Below, one piece after another: positions 27,534 through 36,691 of a stretch of DNA of 64,000 bases. Made by a program: the position numbers and the translations under genes. The notes under the pieces are model-generated. The model saw only the letters and a list, made by a program, of their open reading frames with translations, was not told the DNA's origin and did no database searches. This stretch comes from Planctomycetota bacterium (GTDB lineage: Bacteria > Planctomycetota > Planctomycetia > Planctomycetales > Planctomycetaceae): assembly GCA_030836185.1 (NCBI GenBank), contig JAURQH010000050.1, positions 186,001 to 250,000 of the forward strand, written 5' to 3'. How positions within the stretch are numbered: position 1 is the first letter of the stretch; every line of letters starts with the position of its first letter.

Positions 27534-28103
27534 ATGCGTTCTCGAAGATGTCTGATCATCGGACTGCTGACGCTCATTGTTGGTGGTTGCCGTACATTTC
27601 CACATGTTGGCCAACCAGCTCCCGTGACGAATCCGATTCAGGTGCGCGCCAACAACTACGACTTGGTCTGGGAACGGACCATCGATACCTTGCACGAGTA
27701 TCAATTCGCCATCACCAAAGAAAACCGGTTGAGTGGCGAAATTGAAACGGACTACAAAACCGGTGCGGGTCTTTTTGAACCCTGGCACTATGATGCGGCT
27801 AACCCTAAAGAACGCATTGAAGGGACTTTCCAGTCACTTCGTCGCAGAATATTGGTGCATATTACGCAAGTTGAGGGTGGATACATGGTTTCTGTGGAGG
27901 CCTTCAAGGAGCTGGAAGACCTTCCGGGCCGGGCAGCAAACTCAGCCTCTGGGGCCACTTTTCAGGAAAGTGAACCGCTCAAACGAGATCTGAATCTCGT
28001 GGTTGGCCAAACCGCCCCCTCAGGCTGGATTTTCAAAGGCCGAGATCGGGCTTTGGAGCACGCATTGCTCTCAGATCTTGTGAGCAACCTGCAAGGCCGA
28101 TAG
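27534..28103 (+). CDS. Putative lipoprotein of unknown function
   Basis: 189 residues. The lipoprotein signal ends at the lipobox IVGGC (Cys19). The mature part begins with RTFPHVGQPAPVTNPIQV and contains one compact alpha/beta domain (VWERTIDTLHEYQFAITKENRLSGEIETDY), suggestive of a repeated strand-helix packing but not a family I can name. AAGGA upstream of the ATG supports the start. It stands alone between the divergent esterase gene and the DUF1559 pair. Confidence 0.72.
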   Translation: MRSRRCLIIGLLTLIVGGCRTFPHVGQPAPVTNPIQVRANNYDLVWERTIDTLHEYQFAITKENRLSGEIETDYKTGAGLFEPWHYDAANPKERIEGTFQSLRRRILVHITQVEGGYMVSVEAFKELEDLPGRAANSASGATFQESEPLKRDLNLVVGQTAPSGWIFKGRDRALEHALLSDLVSNLQGR

Positions 28104-28235
28104 TCGATCACTCTTCATTACAGTCAGTATTCCAGTCAGTTCTTCCCGTTTTGCTGGCGATATCGCGCATCGGGCTTGCTCCTCTCTAAAAATTCGTTGG
28201 ATTCCTAAAAATCTCTAACGATTTTCCTTATTCGG

Positions 28236-28263
28236 TTGCTTCCTGAAACTGAATTGCTATCCT
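28236..28263 (+). promoter_or_regulatory. Possible sigma70-type promoter for the first DUF1559 gene
   Basis: TTGCTT at 28236-28241 and TATCCT at 28258-28263 are separated by 16 bases, about 55 bases before the ATG. A small palindrome, TGAGAC-TCA-GTCTCA, lies at 28273-28287, just downstream, where an operator or leader hairpin could act. Confidence 0.35.
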
Positions 28264-28317
28264 AGGAGACATTGAGACTCAGTCTCAGTTCAACCATTTG
28301 CAAGTAAGGAACCCACC

Positions 28318-29331
28318 ATGACCTACTCCTCCCGCAGGAATCGCCCCGGATTCACTCTCATCGAACTGCTCGTTGTCATAGCAATTATTGCCGTCCTTGT
28401 TGCTTTACTTCTTCCAGCCGTTCAACAAGCTCGCGAAGCCGCACGTCGATCAAGTTGCAAAAACAACTTAAAACAACTCGGCTTGGCCATGCACAATTAT
28501 CATGACCTTTACACGGGGCTTCCCCCCGCAGCGTGCTATCCCGGGGATACCAATGTCACATTGAAGACATGGTCGGCACAGGCTCGGCTCTTACCTTTGC
28601 TGGATCAGGCAAACTTACAAAACCTGATTGACTGGAGTTTGACTTATGAAGCACAACCAGCGGTAACACAAACACGAGTTCCTACTCTCTTGTGTCCCAG
28701 TGAAGTGAACGATACCGCTCGACCCGATGGAAGCCTGACTCATTATCCGCTGACATACGGCGTGAATCATGGATCCTGGTTTGTCTACCAGCGTGGAACT
28801 TCGAACGGTGGAAACGGAGCCTTCACTCCCAATCGCTCGATTCGCATGCGAGACTTTACCGATGGAACCAGCAACACCTTGGCGATGATGGAAGTCAAAG
28901 CTTGGAATCCTTACTTCCGAAACAGTGAAAACCCCACCGGCGCCAATCAGGCACCTCCTGTCAATGAATCTGCCATTTCGGGACTCGGATCGAGTGGCGA
29001 TTTCAAAACTAACTCTGGACATACCGAGTGGGTCGATGGCCATGCTCATCAAAGCGGTGTGACGACAACATTTCCACCGAATTCGTTTGTTCCTCACACG
29101 CATAGTGATGGAGTGACCTATGATGTCGACTTCACATCGTGTCGTGAATCAGGTGCTGGCTGTGATGTCAACTATACTTATGGAGCAATCACCTCTCGAA
29201 GTTATCACACAGGTATTGTGAATGTGTTGGTGGCTGACGGCTCGGTCCACTCGCTCTCTGAGAACATCGATCTCGGCGTCTATCGCAATCTGGGACAACG
29301 CAACGACGGAAATGTGATTGGAGAATGGTGA
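28318..29331 (+). CDS. DUF1559 domain protein with prepilin-type N-terminus (copy 1)
   Basis: 337 residues. A type IV-like prepilin signal, [20 protein letters not shown], follows a short basic leader (cleavage expected after Gly12). A helix [26 protein letters not shown] comes next, then the DUF1559 (SBP_bac_10) domain to the end with its H-X9-DG motif ([12 protein letters not shown]). The family is hugely expanded in planctomycetes and verrucomicrobia; these are probably surface pseudopilin-like proteins of unknown function. AAGGA seven bases before the ATG supports the start. A second copy lies 144 bases downstream. Confidence 0.93.
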   Translation: MTYSSRRNRPGFTLIELLVVIAIIAVLVALLLPAVQQAREAARRSSCKNNLKQLGLAMHNYHDLYTGLPPAACYPGDTNVTLKTWSAQARLLPLLDQANLQNLIDWSLTYEAQPAVTQTRVPTLLCPSEVNDTARPDGSLTHYPLTYGVNHGSWFVYQRGTSNGGNGAFTPNRSIRMRDFTDGTSNTLAMMEVKAWNPYFRNSENPTGANQAPPVNESAISGLGSSGDFKTNSGHTEWVDGHAHQSGVTTTFPPNSFVPHTHSDGVTYDVDFTSCRESGAGCDVNYTYGAITSRSYHTGIVNVLVADGSVHSLSENIDLGVYRNLGQRNDGNVIGEW

Positions 29332-29362
29332 TGCTTCTTACCTTCAATCACAGACTTTCTCC

Positions 29363-29394
29363 AACGCCTCGATTTAACCGTCGGGGCGTTTTTT
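29363..29394 (+). terminator. Intrinsic terminator between the two DUF1559 genes
   Basis: AACGCCTCGA (29363-29372) pairs with TCGGGGCGTT (29381-29390), a 10-bp stem with one G-U pair and an 8-nt loop, followed by a T-run. Stem end and T-run together make six T. It separates the two paralogues into different transcripts. Confidence 0.82.
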
Positions 29395-29475
29395 GTATGG
29401 GGTGAATGTTAGAAATACTGAGCGACCGCGTCTTATGAGCAGCAAACTCGTCTCGCAACTTAGAAAGCCAAACTA

Positions 29476-30504
29476 TTGAAAATCATCCATCGTAGGTGTT
29501 CACAGGGATTCACTCTCATCGAATTGTTGGTTGTCATCGCAATCATTGCTGTACTCGTTGCTCTACTTTTACCGGCGGTCCAACAAGCCCGCGAAGCGGC
29601 TCGACGAATAAGCTGCAAAAACAACCTCAAGCAAATCGGACTCGCAGTCCATAATTACCAGACCGCCCATCGCACATTTCCTCCCGGTGCTGCCGTCAAC
29701 ACCAACCTCACATCAACAGGAAATAACGGTTCTTGGGGTGTTCACGGGCGGTTACTACCGTTCCTCGAACAAGGAAACACTTATGATCAAGTGGATCTCA
29801 CCGTTGCCTGGGACTTCCAAACAGCCATTGATGGTTTGAAGATTGATGTCTACTCGTGCCCGAGTGACCCCAAAGCAGGAGAACCTCGTGATCCCGGTAG
29901 CGGCAGAGTCAACCTCTGGCCAACCACCTACGGATTCAATTACGGCACCTGGTTTGTGTTCGACCCCACTACGGGGCGTGGCGGGAATGGTTTGTTCTAT
30001 CCCAACGCTAAATTATCTTTCCGCGATGCGACCGATGGAAGTAGCAACACGTTATTAGCGGCAGAAGTCAAAGCCTGGACACCCTACACGCGTAACGGCG
30101 GCCCCTCCTCGACGACCATTCCACAATCCATTGCCGATGCGCAAGCTGCCATCACCACGGGAACTTCACTCAAACTCGATCCCGCCACGGGACACACCGA
30201 ATGGCCGGATGGACGAGTGCATCACACAGGATTCACAGTCACGCTTCCTCCCAACACGAATGTGCCGTTCAATAATGGTGGGGTAACTTATGAAAATGTC
30301 GATTATAATTCCTGGCAAGAGGGACGAGATGGAAGTAGTGGTAGCCCCACTTATGCCATCATCACGTCACGCAGCTATCACACCGGAATCGTGAATGCTC
30401 TTCTGTTAGATGGTTCGACGAGATCGATCAGCGAAAACATCGATCTTTCAATCTGGAGAGCATTGGGAACTCGATCAGGCGGCGAAGTCATTGGGAGTTA
30501 TTGA
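29476..30504 (+). CDS. DUF1559 domain protein with prepilin-type N-terminus (copy 2)
   Basis: 342 residues, similar to copy 1 throughout: the prepilin motif [44 protein letters not shown], and the H-X9-DG motif [12 protein letters not shown] near the C-terminus. The start is a TTG at 29476, with a weak ribosome binding site, and the leader is shorter (Gly11 before the cleavage site). A tandem duplication with divergence is the likely origin. Copy 2 has an insertion in the middle ([16 protein letters not shown]). It has its own transcription unit after the terminator. The insertion-sequence remnants start about 40 bases after its stop. Confidence 0.9.
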   Translation: MKIIHRRCSQGFTLIELLVVIAIIAVLVALLLPAVQQAREAARRISCKNNLKQIGLAVHNYQTAHRTFPPGAAVNTNLTSTGNNGSWGVHGRLLPFLEQGNTYDQVDLTVAWDFQTAIDGLKIDVYSCPSDPKAGEPRDPGSGRVNLWPTTYGFNYGTWFVFDPTTGRGGNGLFYPNAKLSFRDATDGSSNTLLAAEVKAWTPYTRNGGPSSTTIPQSIADAQAAITTGTSLKLDPATGHTEWPDGRVHHTGFTVTLPPNTNVPFNNGGVTYENVDYNSWQEGRDGSSGSPTYAIITSRSYHTGIVNALLLDGSTRSISENIDLSIWRALGTRSGGEVIGSY

Positions 30505-30545
30505 ATCATCTGACTTTCAGACCTCACGACTCGATAAACTACGGT

Positions 30546-30776
30546 TCATCCGACTAATGCGTATTCAGATTGGTGAAGCGCCAAGATTTTCAGTTCGAAG
30601 TATCTTTCATTGCGATAGCCGTACGCCGCTCGCTTCAGTGTTTTGATCTTGTTGTTCACACCCTCAACGGCCCCGTTGAGATCGGATACTCGTACCACGC
30701 CAGGATGCCGCTGCGGTAGCCTTCCAGTGTGTTCGCGAACGTCATCAACTTCCTGATCCCGCTCGCCTGTAAACAT
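30546..30776 (-). pseudogene. ISL3-type transposase, C-terminal remnant
   Basis: The C-terminal piece reads NGAVEGVNNKIKTLKRAAYGYRNERYF, the conserved end of ISL3-family transposases (N-x-VEG-x-N-x-KIK-x-x-KR-x-AYG). The rest of the gene is missing. There is no intact partner frame and I see no terminal inverted repeats. Decayed insertion-sequence copy. Confidence 0.75.
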
Positions 30777-30954
30777 CAGTCAGAAAACGTAGCGATTATC
30801 GGAGTAAAAACGTAGCGCTGGTGGGAAATAATATTGCCCGAGACTGGTTCTTACTTCGAGCGAACGGAGCTCTTGTTTTGTTAATCGGCTTCTGGGGCGT
30901 TCCGCTTGAACGTTTCGTGTGACGGCCCTTCGCATCGCGTAATCGGTAACTGTC

Positions 30955-31161
30955 ACCCGTCGCTTCCAAAATATGGCAGCTCGGACGGCGGTCCGATACT
31001 GTCCGGTGATGAAAGAGTTCTATGAACGACTCCGGGAAAAAGGGAAGCCTTTCAAAGTGGCCATCATTGCATGCGCGCGAAAGATGCTGATTCGAGTGAA
31101 TACGCTTTTGAGTGAGCTTATGAAAAACACAAATTCACAAAATGAGGTACCAACAACTTGA
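30955..31161 (+). pseudogene. IS110-family transposase, C-terminal remnant
   Basis: About 65 residues of the C-terminal domain remain: RTAVRYCPVMKEFYERLREKGKPFKVAIIACARKMLIRVNTLL. This matches the end of IS110/IS116/IS902 transposases (NPVIxxFYxRLxxxGKPxKVAxxAxxRK). The N-terminal DEDD catalytic part is gone. It lies in opposite orientation to the ISL3 and IS21 pieces beside it. Confidence 0.75.
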
Positions 31162-31229
31162 CAAGCGACACAGTCGCTCTGCGTCTAAAAGTTGATCTTT
31201 CAAACTGATCTTGCCAAACGTGAGAAACA

Positions 31230-31540
31230 GAGCGATCTCTCGGGACACGGACCAGAATATTTCGGCGGGCGAAGTCGAGTAATCGCTCGACGTGTCGTTT
31301 TTCGTTTGGTCGCCGGACCAGACAGAAGTGAGTCTGTTGTTTCCAGGCCCGGACCACGTCGCTGACGATTGTCATGCCGCCTGTGTATCCATGTCGTCTT
31401 TCAGCCCCTGAATGATCTTTTGGATCGTATGCCGCTGCTTGCGATGCACCTGCCGGTCGCTCTGGAGGATTTCGTGAATGATCGGTCGGAACGGATCAAT
31501 CTTTGATTTGCGTTGTTTGGTCTGGCGATACCCGGGGAGG
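31230..31540 (-). pseudogene. IS21-family IstA transposase, internally deleted and frameshifted
   Basis: The minus strand shows three IstA-like pieces. First is PGYRQTKQRKSKIDPFRPII running on to KQRHTIQKIIQGLKDD. A frameshift follows, then GYTGGMTIVSDVVRAWKQQ. Next comes a jump straight to PNEKRHVERLLDFARRNILV, which in intact IstA sits near the C-terminus, so the catalytic core is deleted. No istB is nearby. This remnant lies directly after the end of flhB, where a further flagellar gene would be expected. Confidence 0.7.
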
Positions 31541-31604
31541 ATTCTGCAACCGATAGAATCCTCCGAAATTCAAGAGCTGAATTCTTGAATTGGACTTCCG
31601 CTTT

Positions 31605-32696
31605 TCATCCGACACGTACAGGTTTTTCAGGTTCAGTCTGAGATTTGTTGGCGTTTTGCTGTGACGACCGTTTTGCATAAATTTCAGCGATTTTTGGCCA
31701 CAGACTCGCCGGTATCACTGACCCCTTGTGATTCAGCAATTCTTGCTGCAACTCGACCGACTCGTGAATTTGAAGCTGAATTTGCATGCATCGTTGAAGT
31801 AAATGCACACCTGCTGAACCAGTGTGTCGCAAAACTATCATCGGGGCGGAGTCATTGTTGGCTTCATATCTCAACAAAACACTGGACGCCAGACCGTCGG
31901 TGATCAGTAGGTCTGTCTCACGATTCAGACTGATTTCGGAGGTCAACTGTTGGCGGAGACGATCCGCGCCCTGTTTGACATTCGGATCGGGTTCAAACTG
32001 TTTCTGGTCTTCGGCTAGCTCTCGTGCCGACATTCGTAGTTGTTTATCAAATCGGAAACGTCTCCAGAAGTAGTCAATGATTCCCCACGCCAGTAACCCT
32101 CCCGAAAGAGCAAACAAAAACGTGACCACTTGATCGAGTTCCGCTTGCGTTTGTTGGGCAAGGCTGGTGTGCGATTCTAGCTCATGCTGTTTCATGGTCC
32201 ATGTCCAGGCAATGAACGCGAGCCCTACCAACTTGATACTGACCACCAACATTCGCTGGCAAAGTTCAGCAGGAGCAAACTTCTTGATTCCCGTTGCGGG
32301 ATTGATGCGATTGATGTCTGGCTTGAGGCTAGCCCAGTGAATCAGTCCTCGTGTTTGAACAAACCCGGTCAAAATTACAGAGAGTGACAAAAGCCAAAAT
32401 GGCCAGAGCCTCACGAGAAAATATCGAGCTGACGAACCGAAACCCTCAACAAGCTGACCACGCAATTCTGAGGGGTCGGACAAAGACGTGACCTGAATTT
32501 GTTCCAACGACCATTGTAGATAGACGGCGGTATCCCCCAGAAGTCGATGTCCACAAAAATGGAGAACCGATGTCACAGCTAACAGAAATATTCCCGCTAA
32601 GAGATCTGGGCTGACAACGACTTGGCCATCTTCTCTGGCTTGCCGTCGCTTTCTGGAGGACGCAGGAAAGACTTTCTCCGCATGTGAAACTGTCAT
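31605..32696 (-). CDS. flhB: Flagellar export component FlhB, lacking the NPTH autocleavage motif
   Basis: 363-residue inner-membrane protein of the flagellar type III export gate. Four membrane segments (about 32-50, 92-112, 148-168, 190-207) are followed by the cytoplasmic domain. The family N-terminus SRKRRQAREDGQVVVSPD is present. In the C-domain, TDLLITDGLASSVLLRYEANNDSAP aligns with the Salmonella ADVIVNNPTHYSVALQYDENKMSAP region, so NPTH is replaced by DGLA (residues 267-270). Autocleavage at Asn-Pro cannot occur, and substrate-specificity switching must work differently or be absent. The C-terminus is otherwise full length. It is the last gene of the fli cluster, 3 bases after fliR. 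Confidence 0.88.
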   Translation of the reverse strand: MTVSHAEKVFPASSRKRRQAREDGQVVVSPDLLAGIFLLAVTSVLHFCGHRLLGDTAVYLQWSLEQIQVTSLSDPSELRGQLVEGFGSSARYFLVRLWPFWLLSLSVILTGFVQTRGLIHWASLKPDINRINPATGIKKFAPAELCQRMLVVSIKLVGLAFIAWTWTMKQHELESHTSLAQQTQAELDQVVTFLFALSGGLLAWGIIDYFWRRFRFDKQLRMSARELAEDQKQFEPDPNVKQGADRLRQQLTSEISLNRETDLLITDGLASSVLLRYEANNDSAPMIVLRHTGSAGVHLLQRCMQIQLQIHESVELQQELLNHKGSVIPASLWPKIAEIYAKRSSQQNANKSQTEPEKPVRVG

Positions 32697-32699
32697 GAC

Positions 32700-33569
32700 T
32701 TACACATCCTGACCGTTGAGACTGGAATGAAAGTTTTCCAGAATCAGAGGAATCTCCTGTGTGACGCGAGTGGTGATCCCTGACAGAGTTAATAGCAACA
32801 CCGTCAAACAGACAATTGTGCGTAAGGGAAAGCCAATCATCATTGTGTTGGCATCCGGGACGGATCGATTCACGACCGAAACAAACATGGCCACCAACAT
32901 CGCGCAAGCCAAAATTGGAGCGGCAACCAAGAGTGAGAGTGAAATCGAATGTTGGACCCAACCGATCACCACAGCGCCCATCGTATCGGGAAGATCACCA
33001 AATCCGGCTGGCAAGGTGTGAAATGTCTGCATAAAGGTATCGACAAATAACAGAAGCCCCCCCTGCTGACTGTTTCCGATGGCCGGTAATGACAGAAACG
33101 CTGCTGTCCCAGTCAGAAAAAGAAACTGTCCTGTGATGGATTGCCCGGAACCTTCCGATTGCAAAAGTATCTGTTGAGGCTTGAGGCCCATTTGCTGATC
33201 AATCAGTTCTCCCGCCATCTGGAATGCAGAGAGGCAGAGCATCATTCCCAACCCGATGGATGCTCCCAATGCGAATTCAGTGGTCATCGACCAGAGCCAA
33301 TCGGCACCGAAGGGCGCGGGTTGAGCGATCACAGGTGAGATTGAGACAGCGACTGGAGTCAGGATGAGTGAGAGCGTGAGTATTAAGAGGAATTGGAGAT
33401 GTCGAGCCATCTTCCCACCGGTTGCGAAGGGTAACAGCAGCACAACTCCGGCAAGACGGGCGGCCACATAGGAAAATGTTCTCAGGTAACCGGTTGCAGA
33501 TCGCGCAATCCAATCCGCCCCCTCCAATGAGGCGAATTGCGTCCAGAGATCGTTGGCTACATCGAACAT
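32700..33569 (-). CDS. fliR: Flagellar export component FliR
   Basis: Membrane component of the flagellar export gate, with FliP, FliQ and FlhB. The protein is 289 residues from the ATG at 33569. An upstream in-frame start at 33617 would overlap fliQ by 41 bases and adds 16 hydrophilic residues, so I prefer the shorter form. About six hydrophobic segments are visible; the family stretch AFQMAGELIDQQMGL and the IGFPLRTIVCLTVLLLTL region are present. Gap of 7 bases after fliQ. Confidence 0.9.
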   Translation of the reverse strand: MFDVANDLWTQFASLEGADWIARSATGYLRTFSYVAARLAGVVLLLPFATGGKMARHLQFLLILTLSLILTPVAVSISPVIAQPAPFGADWLWSMTTEFALGASIGLGMMLCLSAFQMAGELIDQQMGLKPQQILLQSEGSGQSITGQFLFLTGTAAFLSLPAIGNSQQGGLLLFVDTFMQTFHTLPAGFGDLPDTMGAVVIGWVQHSISLSLLVAAPILACAMLVAMFVSVVNRSVPDANTMMIGFPLRTIVCLTVLLLTLSGITTRVTQEIPLILENFHSSLNGQDV

Positions 33570-33576
33570 ATGTGAA

Positions 33577-33843
33577 TCAGAGCGTGCTTGGAATGTTTGT
33601 GATGAGTTGTGTGGCAAAGTCGATCAACTCTCCCAACGCCCAAGGCATCAGGACAAGAGTCGCCAGAAAAGTGGCAATGAGCTTGGGAACGTGCGAGATT
33701 GTTTGATCTTGAATTTGAGTGACCGTTTGCAAGACACTCACGAACAACCCCACAGCCATCGCAACGAGCAACAAAGGCACTCCCAGCTTCAATACCAAGA
33801 GTAACGTGTCACTTCCCAAATCAATAACAGTGTCAAAGTTCAT
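33577..33843 (-). CDS. fliQ: Flagellar export component FliQ
   Basis: 88-residue, two-helix membrane protein starting at the ATG at 33843 (MNFDTVIDLG), the canonical FliQ length. An upstream in-frame start at 33921 would overlap fliP and is unlikely. Characteristic VGLFVSVLQTVTQIQDQTISHVPKL (positions 33-57) is the conserved helix-loop region of the family. It forms the export gate with FliP and FliR. Gap to fliP of 23 bases. Confidence 0.92.
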   Translation of the reverse strand: MNFDTVIDLGSDTLLLVLKLGVPLLLVAMAVGLFVSVLQTVTQIQDQTISHVPKLIATFLATLVLMPWALGELIDFATQLITNIPSTL

Positions 33844-33866
33844 ATCGTATGAAAGATTCAAGAGAA

Positions 33867-34778
33867 CTAAACGGCCAACGGGCGAACGCTTTCCAACAAC
33901 ATTCCGACGATCAAATGCCAACCATCAATCAAAACGAACAACATCAGTTTCATCGGTAACGAAACCAATGCCGGTGGAAGCATCATCATCCCGCTGCTGG
34001 TCAGCACAGAGGCAACCACCAAATCAATTACCAGAAACGGAAGAAATATTCGCACGCCGATGAGAAACGCCGTCTTCAGCTCACTCACCAGGTAGGCGGG
34101 CAACAGAACAGAGAGAGGCAGTTCCTGATACGTCTGAGGTGCCTCAGCGTTTGCGAGTGAAACCGTTTGATCGGGATCGGTTTGTCGTTGGTATTCGTAG
34201 AACATCCAGACGGCATCCTGATTGCCGGTTTGTTCAATCTGTCCTCCCATGAATTCACGCACGGGAACCATTGTTTTTTCAAATGCCTGCATTTCGGTCA
34301 ATTTGACTTGACCGGCTGGAGGTTCTAAATACGGTTTGATGCCGGCTTCATATCCCTGCTTCCACACGGGCGACATGACCAGAAATGTGAGAAACAGACT
34401 GAGTGATGTCATCACTTGAGCCGGAGGGATGTTGGGGGTGCCAATCGCTTGCTTCAGCAAACTGGTCACAATCGTAAAACGAACGAAACAGGTCGTCATC
34501 ATCAGCAATGCAGGAGCGAGACTGAAGATCGATAATGTGACCATCAATTTCAACGAACTGGGAATCTCCGGGCCAGAAGTCTCCTCCTCGTCCGGTTGAG
34601 TGGCCATCACGGCTGGGTTTTCTGCGGTTTCGACAGGAAGAGTTTCGTCGATGACTGGTAGTCGGTTGGTTTGACTGGGAATCAACGGTGCTTGTGCGCT
34701 GACAGGATCGAGACATCTCCCCAGAAACAATACAGAGAACGTCAGAATGCAGATCCACTTGGTGTTCAGGCTACGCAC
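33867..34778 (-). CDS. fliP: Flagellar export component FliP
   Basis: 303 residues: a signal peptide (hydrophobic stretch about 9-20), a Pro/Glu-rich linker to about residue 75, then the FliP core. Core features: FVRFTIVTSLLKQAIGTPNIPPAQVM, and the C-terminal LVSELKTAFLIGVRIFLPFLVIDLVVASVL with SSGMMMLPPALVSLPMKLMLFVL. The core length is typical; the long linker after the signal peptide makes the protein about 55 residues longer than E. coli FliP. The start overlaps the fliO stop by 8 bases, suggesting coupled translation. Confidence 0.95.
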   Translation of the reverse strand: MRSLNTKWICILTFSVLFLGRCLDPVSAQAPLIPSQTNRLPVIDETLPVETAENPAVMATQPDEEETSGPEIPSSLKLMVTLSIFSLAPALLMMTTCFVRFTIVTSLLKQAIGTPNIPPAQVMTSLSLFLTFLVMSPVWKQGYEAGIKPYLEPPAGQVKLTEMQAFEKTMVPVREFMGGQIEQTGNQDAVWMFYEYQRQTDPDQTVSLANAEAPQTYQELPLSVLLPAYLVSELKTAFLIGVRIFLPFLVIDLVVASVLTSSGMMMLPPALVSLPMKLMLFVLIDGWHLIVGMLLESVRPLAV

Positions 34779-35337
34779 GTCGGGACTCCTCTGCCGAAGC
34801 GAGAGAGACCTGATTCGTACGGTTTTTCAATTTGTTGAGCAGATCACCGAAAGAGGTGGTTTCAGAATCTTTTGATGTCGTCTGGCACATCAGCATCAAT
34901 TGGGCGACTTCTTCGCCGTTCGTGATTTCAGAGAGCGTTTGCAATCCCTGGTCGGATTTCCCCAACACAAGTAATCGTGCCCCCACGCGCACAATCGTCA
35001 TTTGATATTTTTGATCGAGAGGAGCGGAACCCAGAACTTCCCAAGCGGTTTCCGGTAACGATTGACTGACTTGAGGATTCTGACGGCGCCAGATTTGAAC
35101 CAGTCCCAGAAACAATAACAGGATCGCCCCCAATGCGGCGAGAGTTGTTCCGATCGACCGTCCTTGCATTGACGAGTTTGCGTTGTTGTCCGATTCTGGA
35201 GAGGTTTCGGTTGTTGAGGGGGTTATGGTGCGCGCGACTGTCGGTGCTTGCGAAGTCGGTGCGGGATTCGGTTGAGCAGAGATCGTCTGTGTGAAACAGA
35301 CTCCCAGAACGAAAACAAGAACCAAGTGACGTTTCAT
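34771..35337 (-). CDS. fliO: FliO-like flagellar biosynthesis protein
   Basis: 188 residues: a signal peptide (about 1-21), a low-complexity Thr/Pro/Ser segment, a single membrane helix (about 66-84, TLAALGAILLLFLGLVQIW) and a small cytoplasmic domain (VLGSAPLDQKYQMTIVRVGARLLVLG, the FliO-type strand pair). FliO assists FliP assembly in model bacteria. Sequence identity in this family is poor, so the call rests on size, topology and position between fliN and fliP. It overlaps fliN by 4 bases (ATGA) and fliP by 8. Confidence 0.8.
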   Translation of the reverse strand: MKRHLVLVFVLGVCFTQTISAQPNPAPTSQAPTVARTITPSTTETSPESDNNANSSMQGRSIGTTLAALGAILLLFLGLVQIWRRQNPQVSQSLPETAWEVLGSAPLDQKYQMTIVRVGARLLVLGKSDQGLQTLSEITNGEEVAQLMLMCQTTSKDSETTSFGDLLNKLKNRTNQVSLASAEESRRA

Positions 35338-35636
35338 GAATTCACCTCTTGATGAGAATCCATGTCGTCTACAATTTCAGTCACTCGCCAAGCGAGTTCG
35401 CCATCGTGTTCAATTGGGACAGCCCGGGCGACGACTCGACTGCCGCGAACGACATCAACGGGTGATTCAACCGCATCTTGTAACCTGACCACTTGACCCG
35501 CATGCAATGAACTCAGTTCTTCAGCAGAGAGTTTAGTCCGTCCCAGAACAACGCGCAGAGAGTCCGGCACCATTATTTGTGGTGTCAGACGTGGCAACGT
35601 GTATTGCTCATTCGCAGTCGTGGGGGCGGCATCCAT
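35334..35636 (-). CDS. fliN: FliN-like flagellar motor switch protein (SpoA domain)
   Basis: 100 residues, mostly one SpoA/FliN domain (about 23-90: VPDSLRVVLGRTKLSAEELSSLHAGQVVRL, then SPVDVVRGSRVVARA). The ATG at 35636 has AGGAG eight bases upstream, so I take it over a start at 35657. The protein belongs to the C-ring that binds CheY-type signals and export cargo complexes. It is shorter than full FliN and could be a partner of FliM or FliY encoded elsewhere. First gene of the cluster. Confidence 0.85.
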   Translation of the reverse strand: MDAAPTTANEQYTLPRLTPQIMVPDSLRVVLGRTKLSAEELSSLHAGQVVRLQDAVESPVDVVRGSRVVARAVPIEHDGELAWRVTEIVDDMDSHQEVNS

Positions 35637-35785
35637 GCCGACATCTCCTGGAATCAAAATCGTTCACGCAGTGAAATCCCCAACAAAACAGGGGGAACAG
35701 CAGAGGTATAGTTCTCTCTGGAAAAATCGTCAAGATGACGCCTTCCTCCCAAGACCACCATCCTTCCTAATATGAAGCGCGGCAA

Positions 35786-36568
35786 TTAGTCAACTCGTTT
35801 GAGCGGATAGATTTCAACATCCACACCGGGAGAATAGGCCACATGCTCGGGCGAAAAGAGGATCTCGATACCTGATTGTTTTACCAATTCGTCATGACAC
35901 TCGACCAACTCCGCTCGGCAATATTGATAAGGTTTATGGTAAACCTGTCCTCGATAGAGATTTCCCGCTGACGGATTGCGGAGCGAATCCGACGCGTAAA
36001 GGTAATATCTCTCCACCAGAAAATGATCGAACGTATCGGGAGTGGCTGTTTGGAATGTTCGTTGATCCGCGGGTTGATCAAATTCGATGGTGAGATCTGT
36101 TCTAGCGGGAATCGGATCGGGCCAATAACGATTCGATTGATAGTGAATCTGATTTGCGTTCTTGTTGAGACTCATCCCGGCATAATAATAGGGAAGATTC
36201 CAGAACTTCCTGGCGAGTCTTACAGCCAGTGATTGAGAGGCTTCCAGAGAGAAAAACCAGACGCCGGGATCGCGTCCATCTTTATGCACATAAGTGCGAA
36301 CATTCGTCTCCAGAAAATTGGAGATTCCCGAAACGGAAGGCGACCACCAAGGCCTGACCTTTCGCATCGCAAACGGGACGAGACCAACCCATGCTGAGCC
36401 ATCAAACGTATCAACCATTAAAGGGTCTGGGAGCAACGCTTGAATCTCTTCAATGGGGACACGCCAATGGATGAAGGCAAGATCTCTCCACGATTGATAA
36501 CCGACTGGCGAACCGTCTGGCTGACGTGTGGGGGCGATCCGATCAATTTCGAGTGAGTGGCCGTTCAT
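35786..36568 (-). CDS. DUF2071 family protein (YqjF-like)
   Basis: 260 residues of the DUF2071 family, typical size. Marks: SWRDLAFIHWRVPIEEIQALLPDPL near the start, GSAWVGLVPFAMRKVRP, NVRTYVHKDGRDPGVWFFSLEAS, and YFQ-like RQ-rich later strands. Proteins of this family are probably beta-barrel, acetoacetate-decarboxylase-like in fold; function is unknown. It is 149 bases upstream of fliN on the same strand, but the gap speaks against tight coupling. No signal peptide. Confidence 0.8.
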   Translation of the reverse strand: MNGHSLEIDRIAPTRQPDGSPVGYQSWRDLAFIHWRVPIEEIQALLPDPLMVDTFDGSAWVGLVPFAMRKVRPWWSPSVSGISNFLETNVRTYVHKDGRDPGVWFFSLEASQSLAVRLARKFWNLPYYYAGMSLNKNANQIHYQSNRYWPDPIPARTDLTIEFDQPADQRTFQTATPDTFDHFLVERYYLYASDSLRNPSAGNLYRGQVYHKPYQYCRAELVECHDELVKQSGIEILFSPEHVAYSPGVDVEIYPLKRVD

Positions 36569-36691
36569 ATCAAATCACTATACTCCCGATCTTATGAGAT
36601 GGCGACATATGAGAAAGGAATTGTCTCACATCGAATTGTCTCACATCAATGAGATTTCCCAGTGATCAATTGAAGTGTCCGACGATTCGTA

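Noticed and set aside
31118-31375. A separate small gene on the minus strand after flhB
   Set aside because: It is the second half of the frameshifted IS21 IstA remnant.
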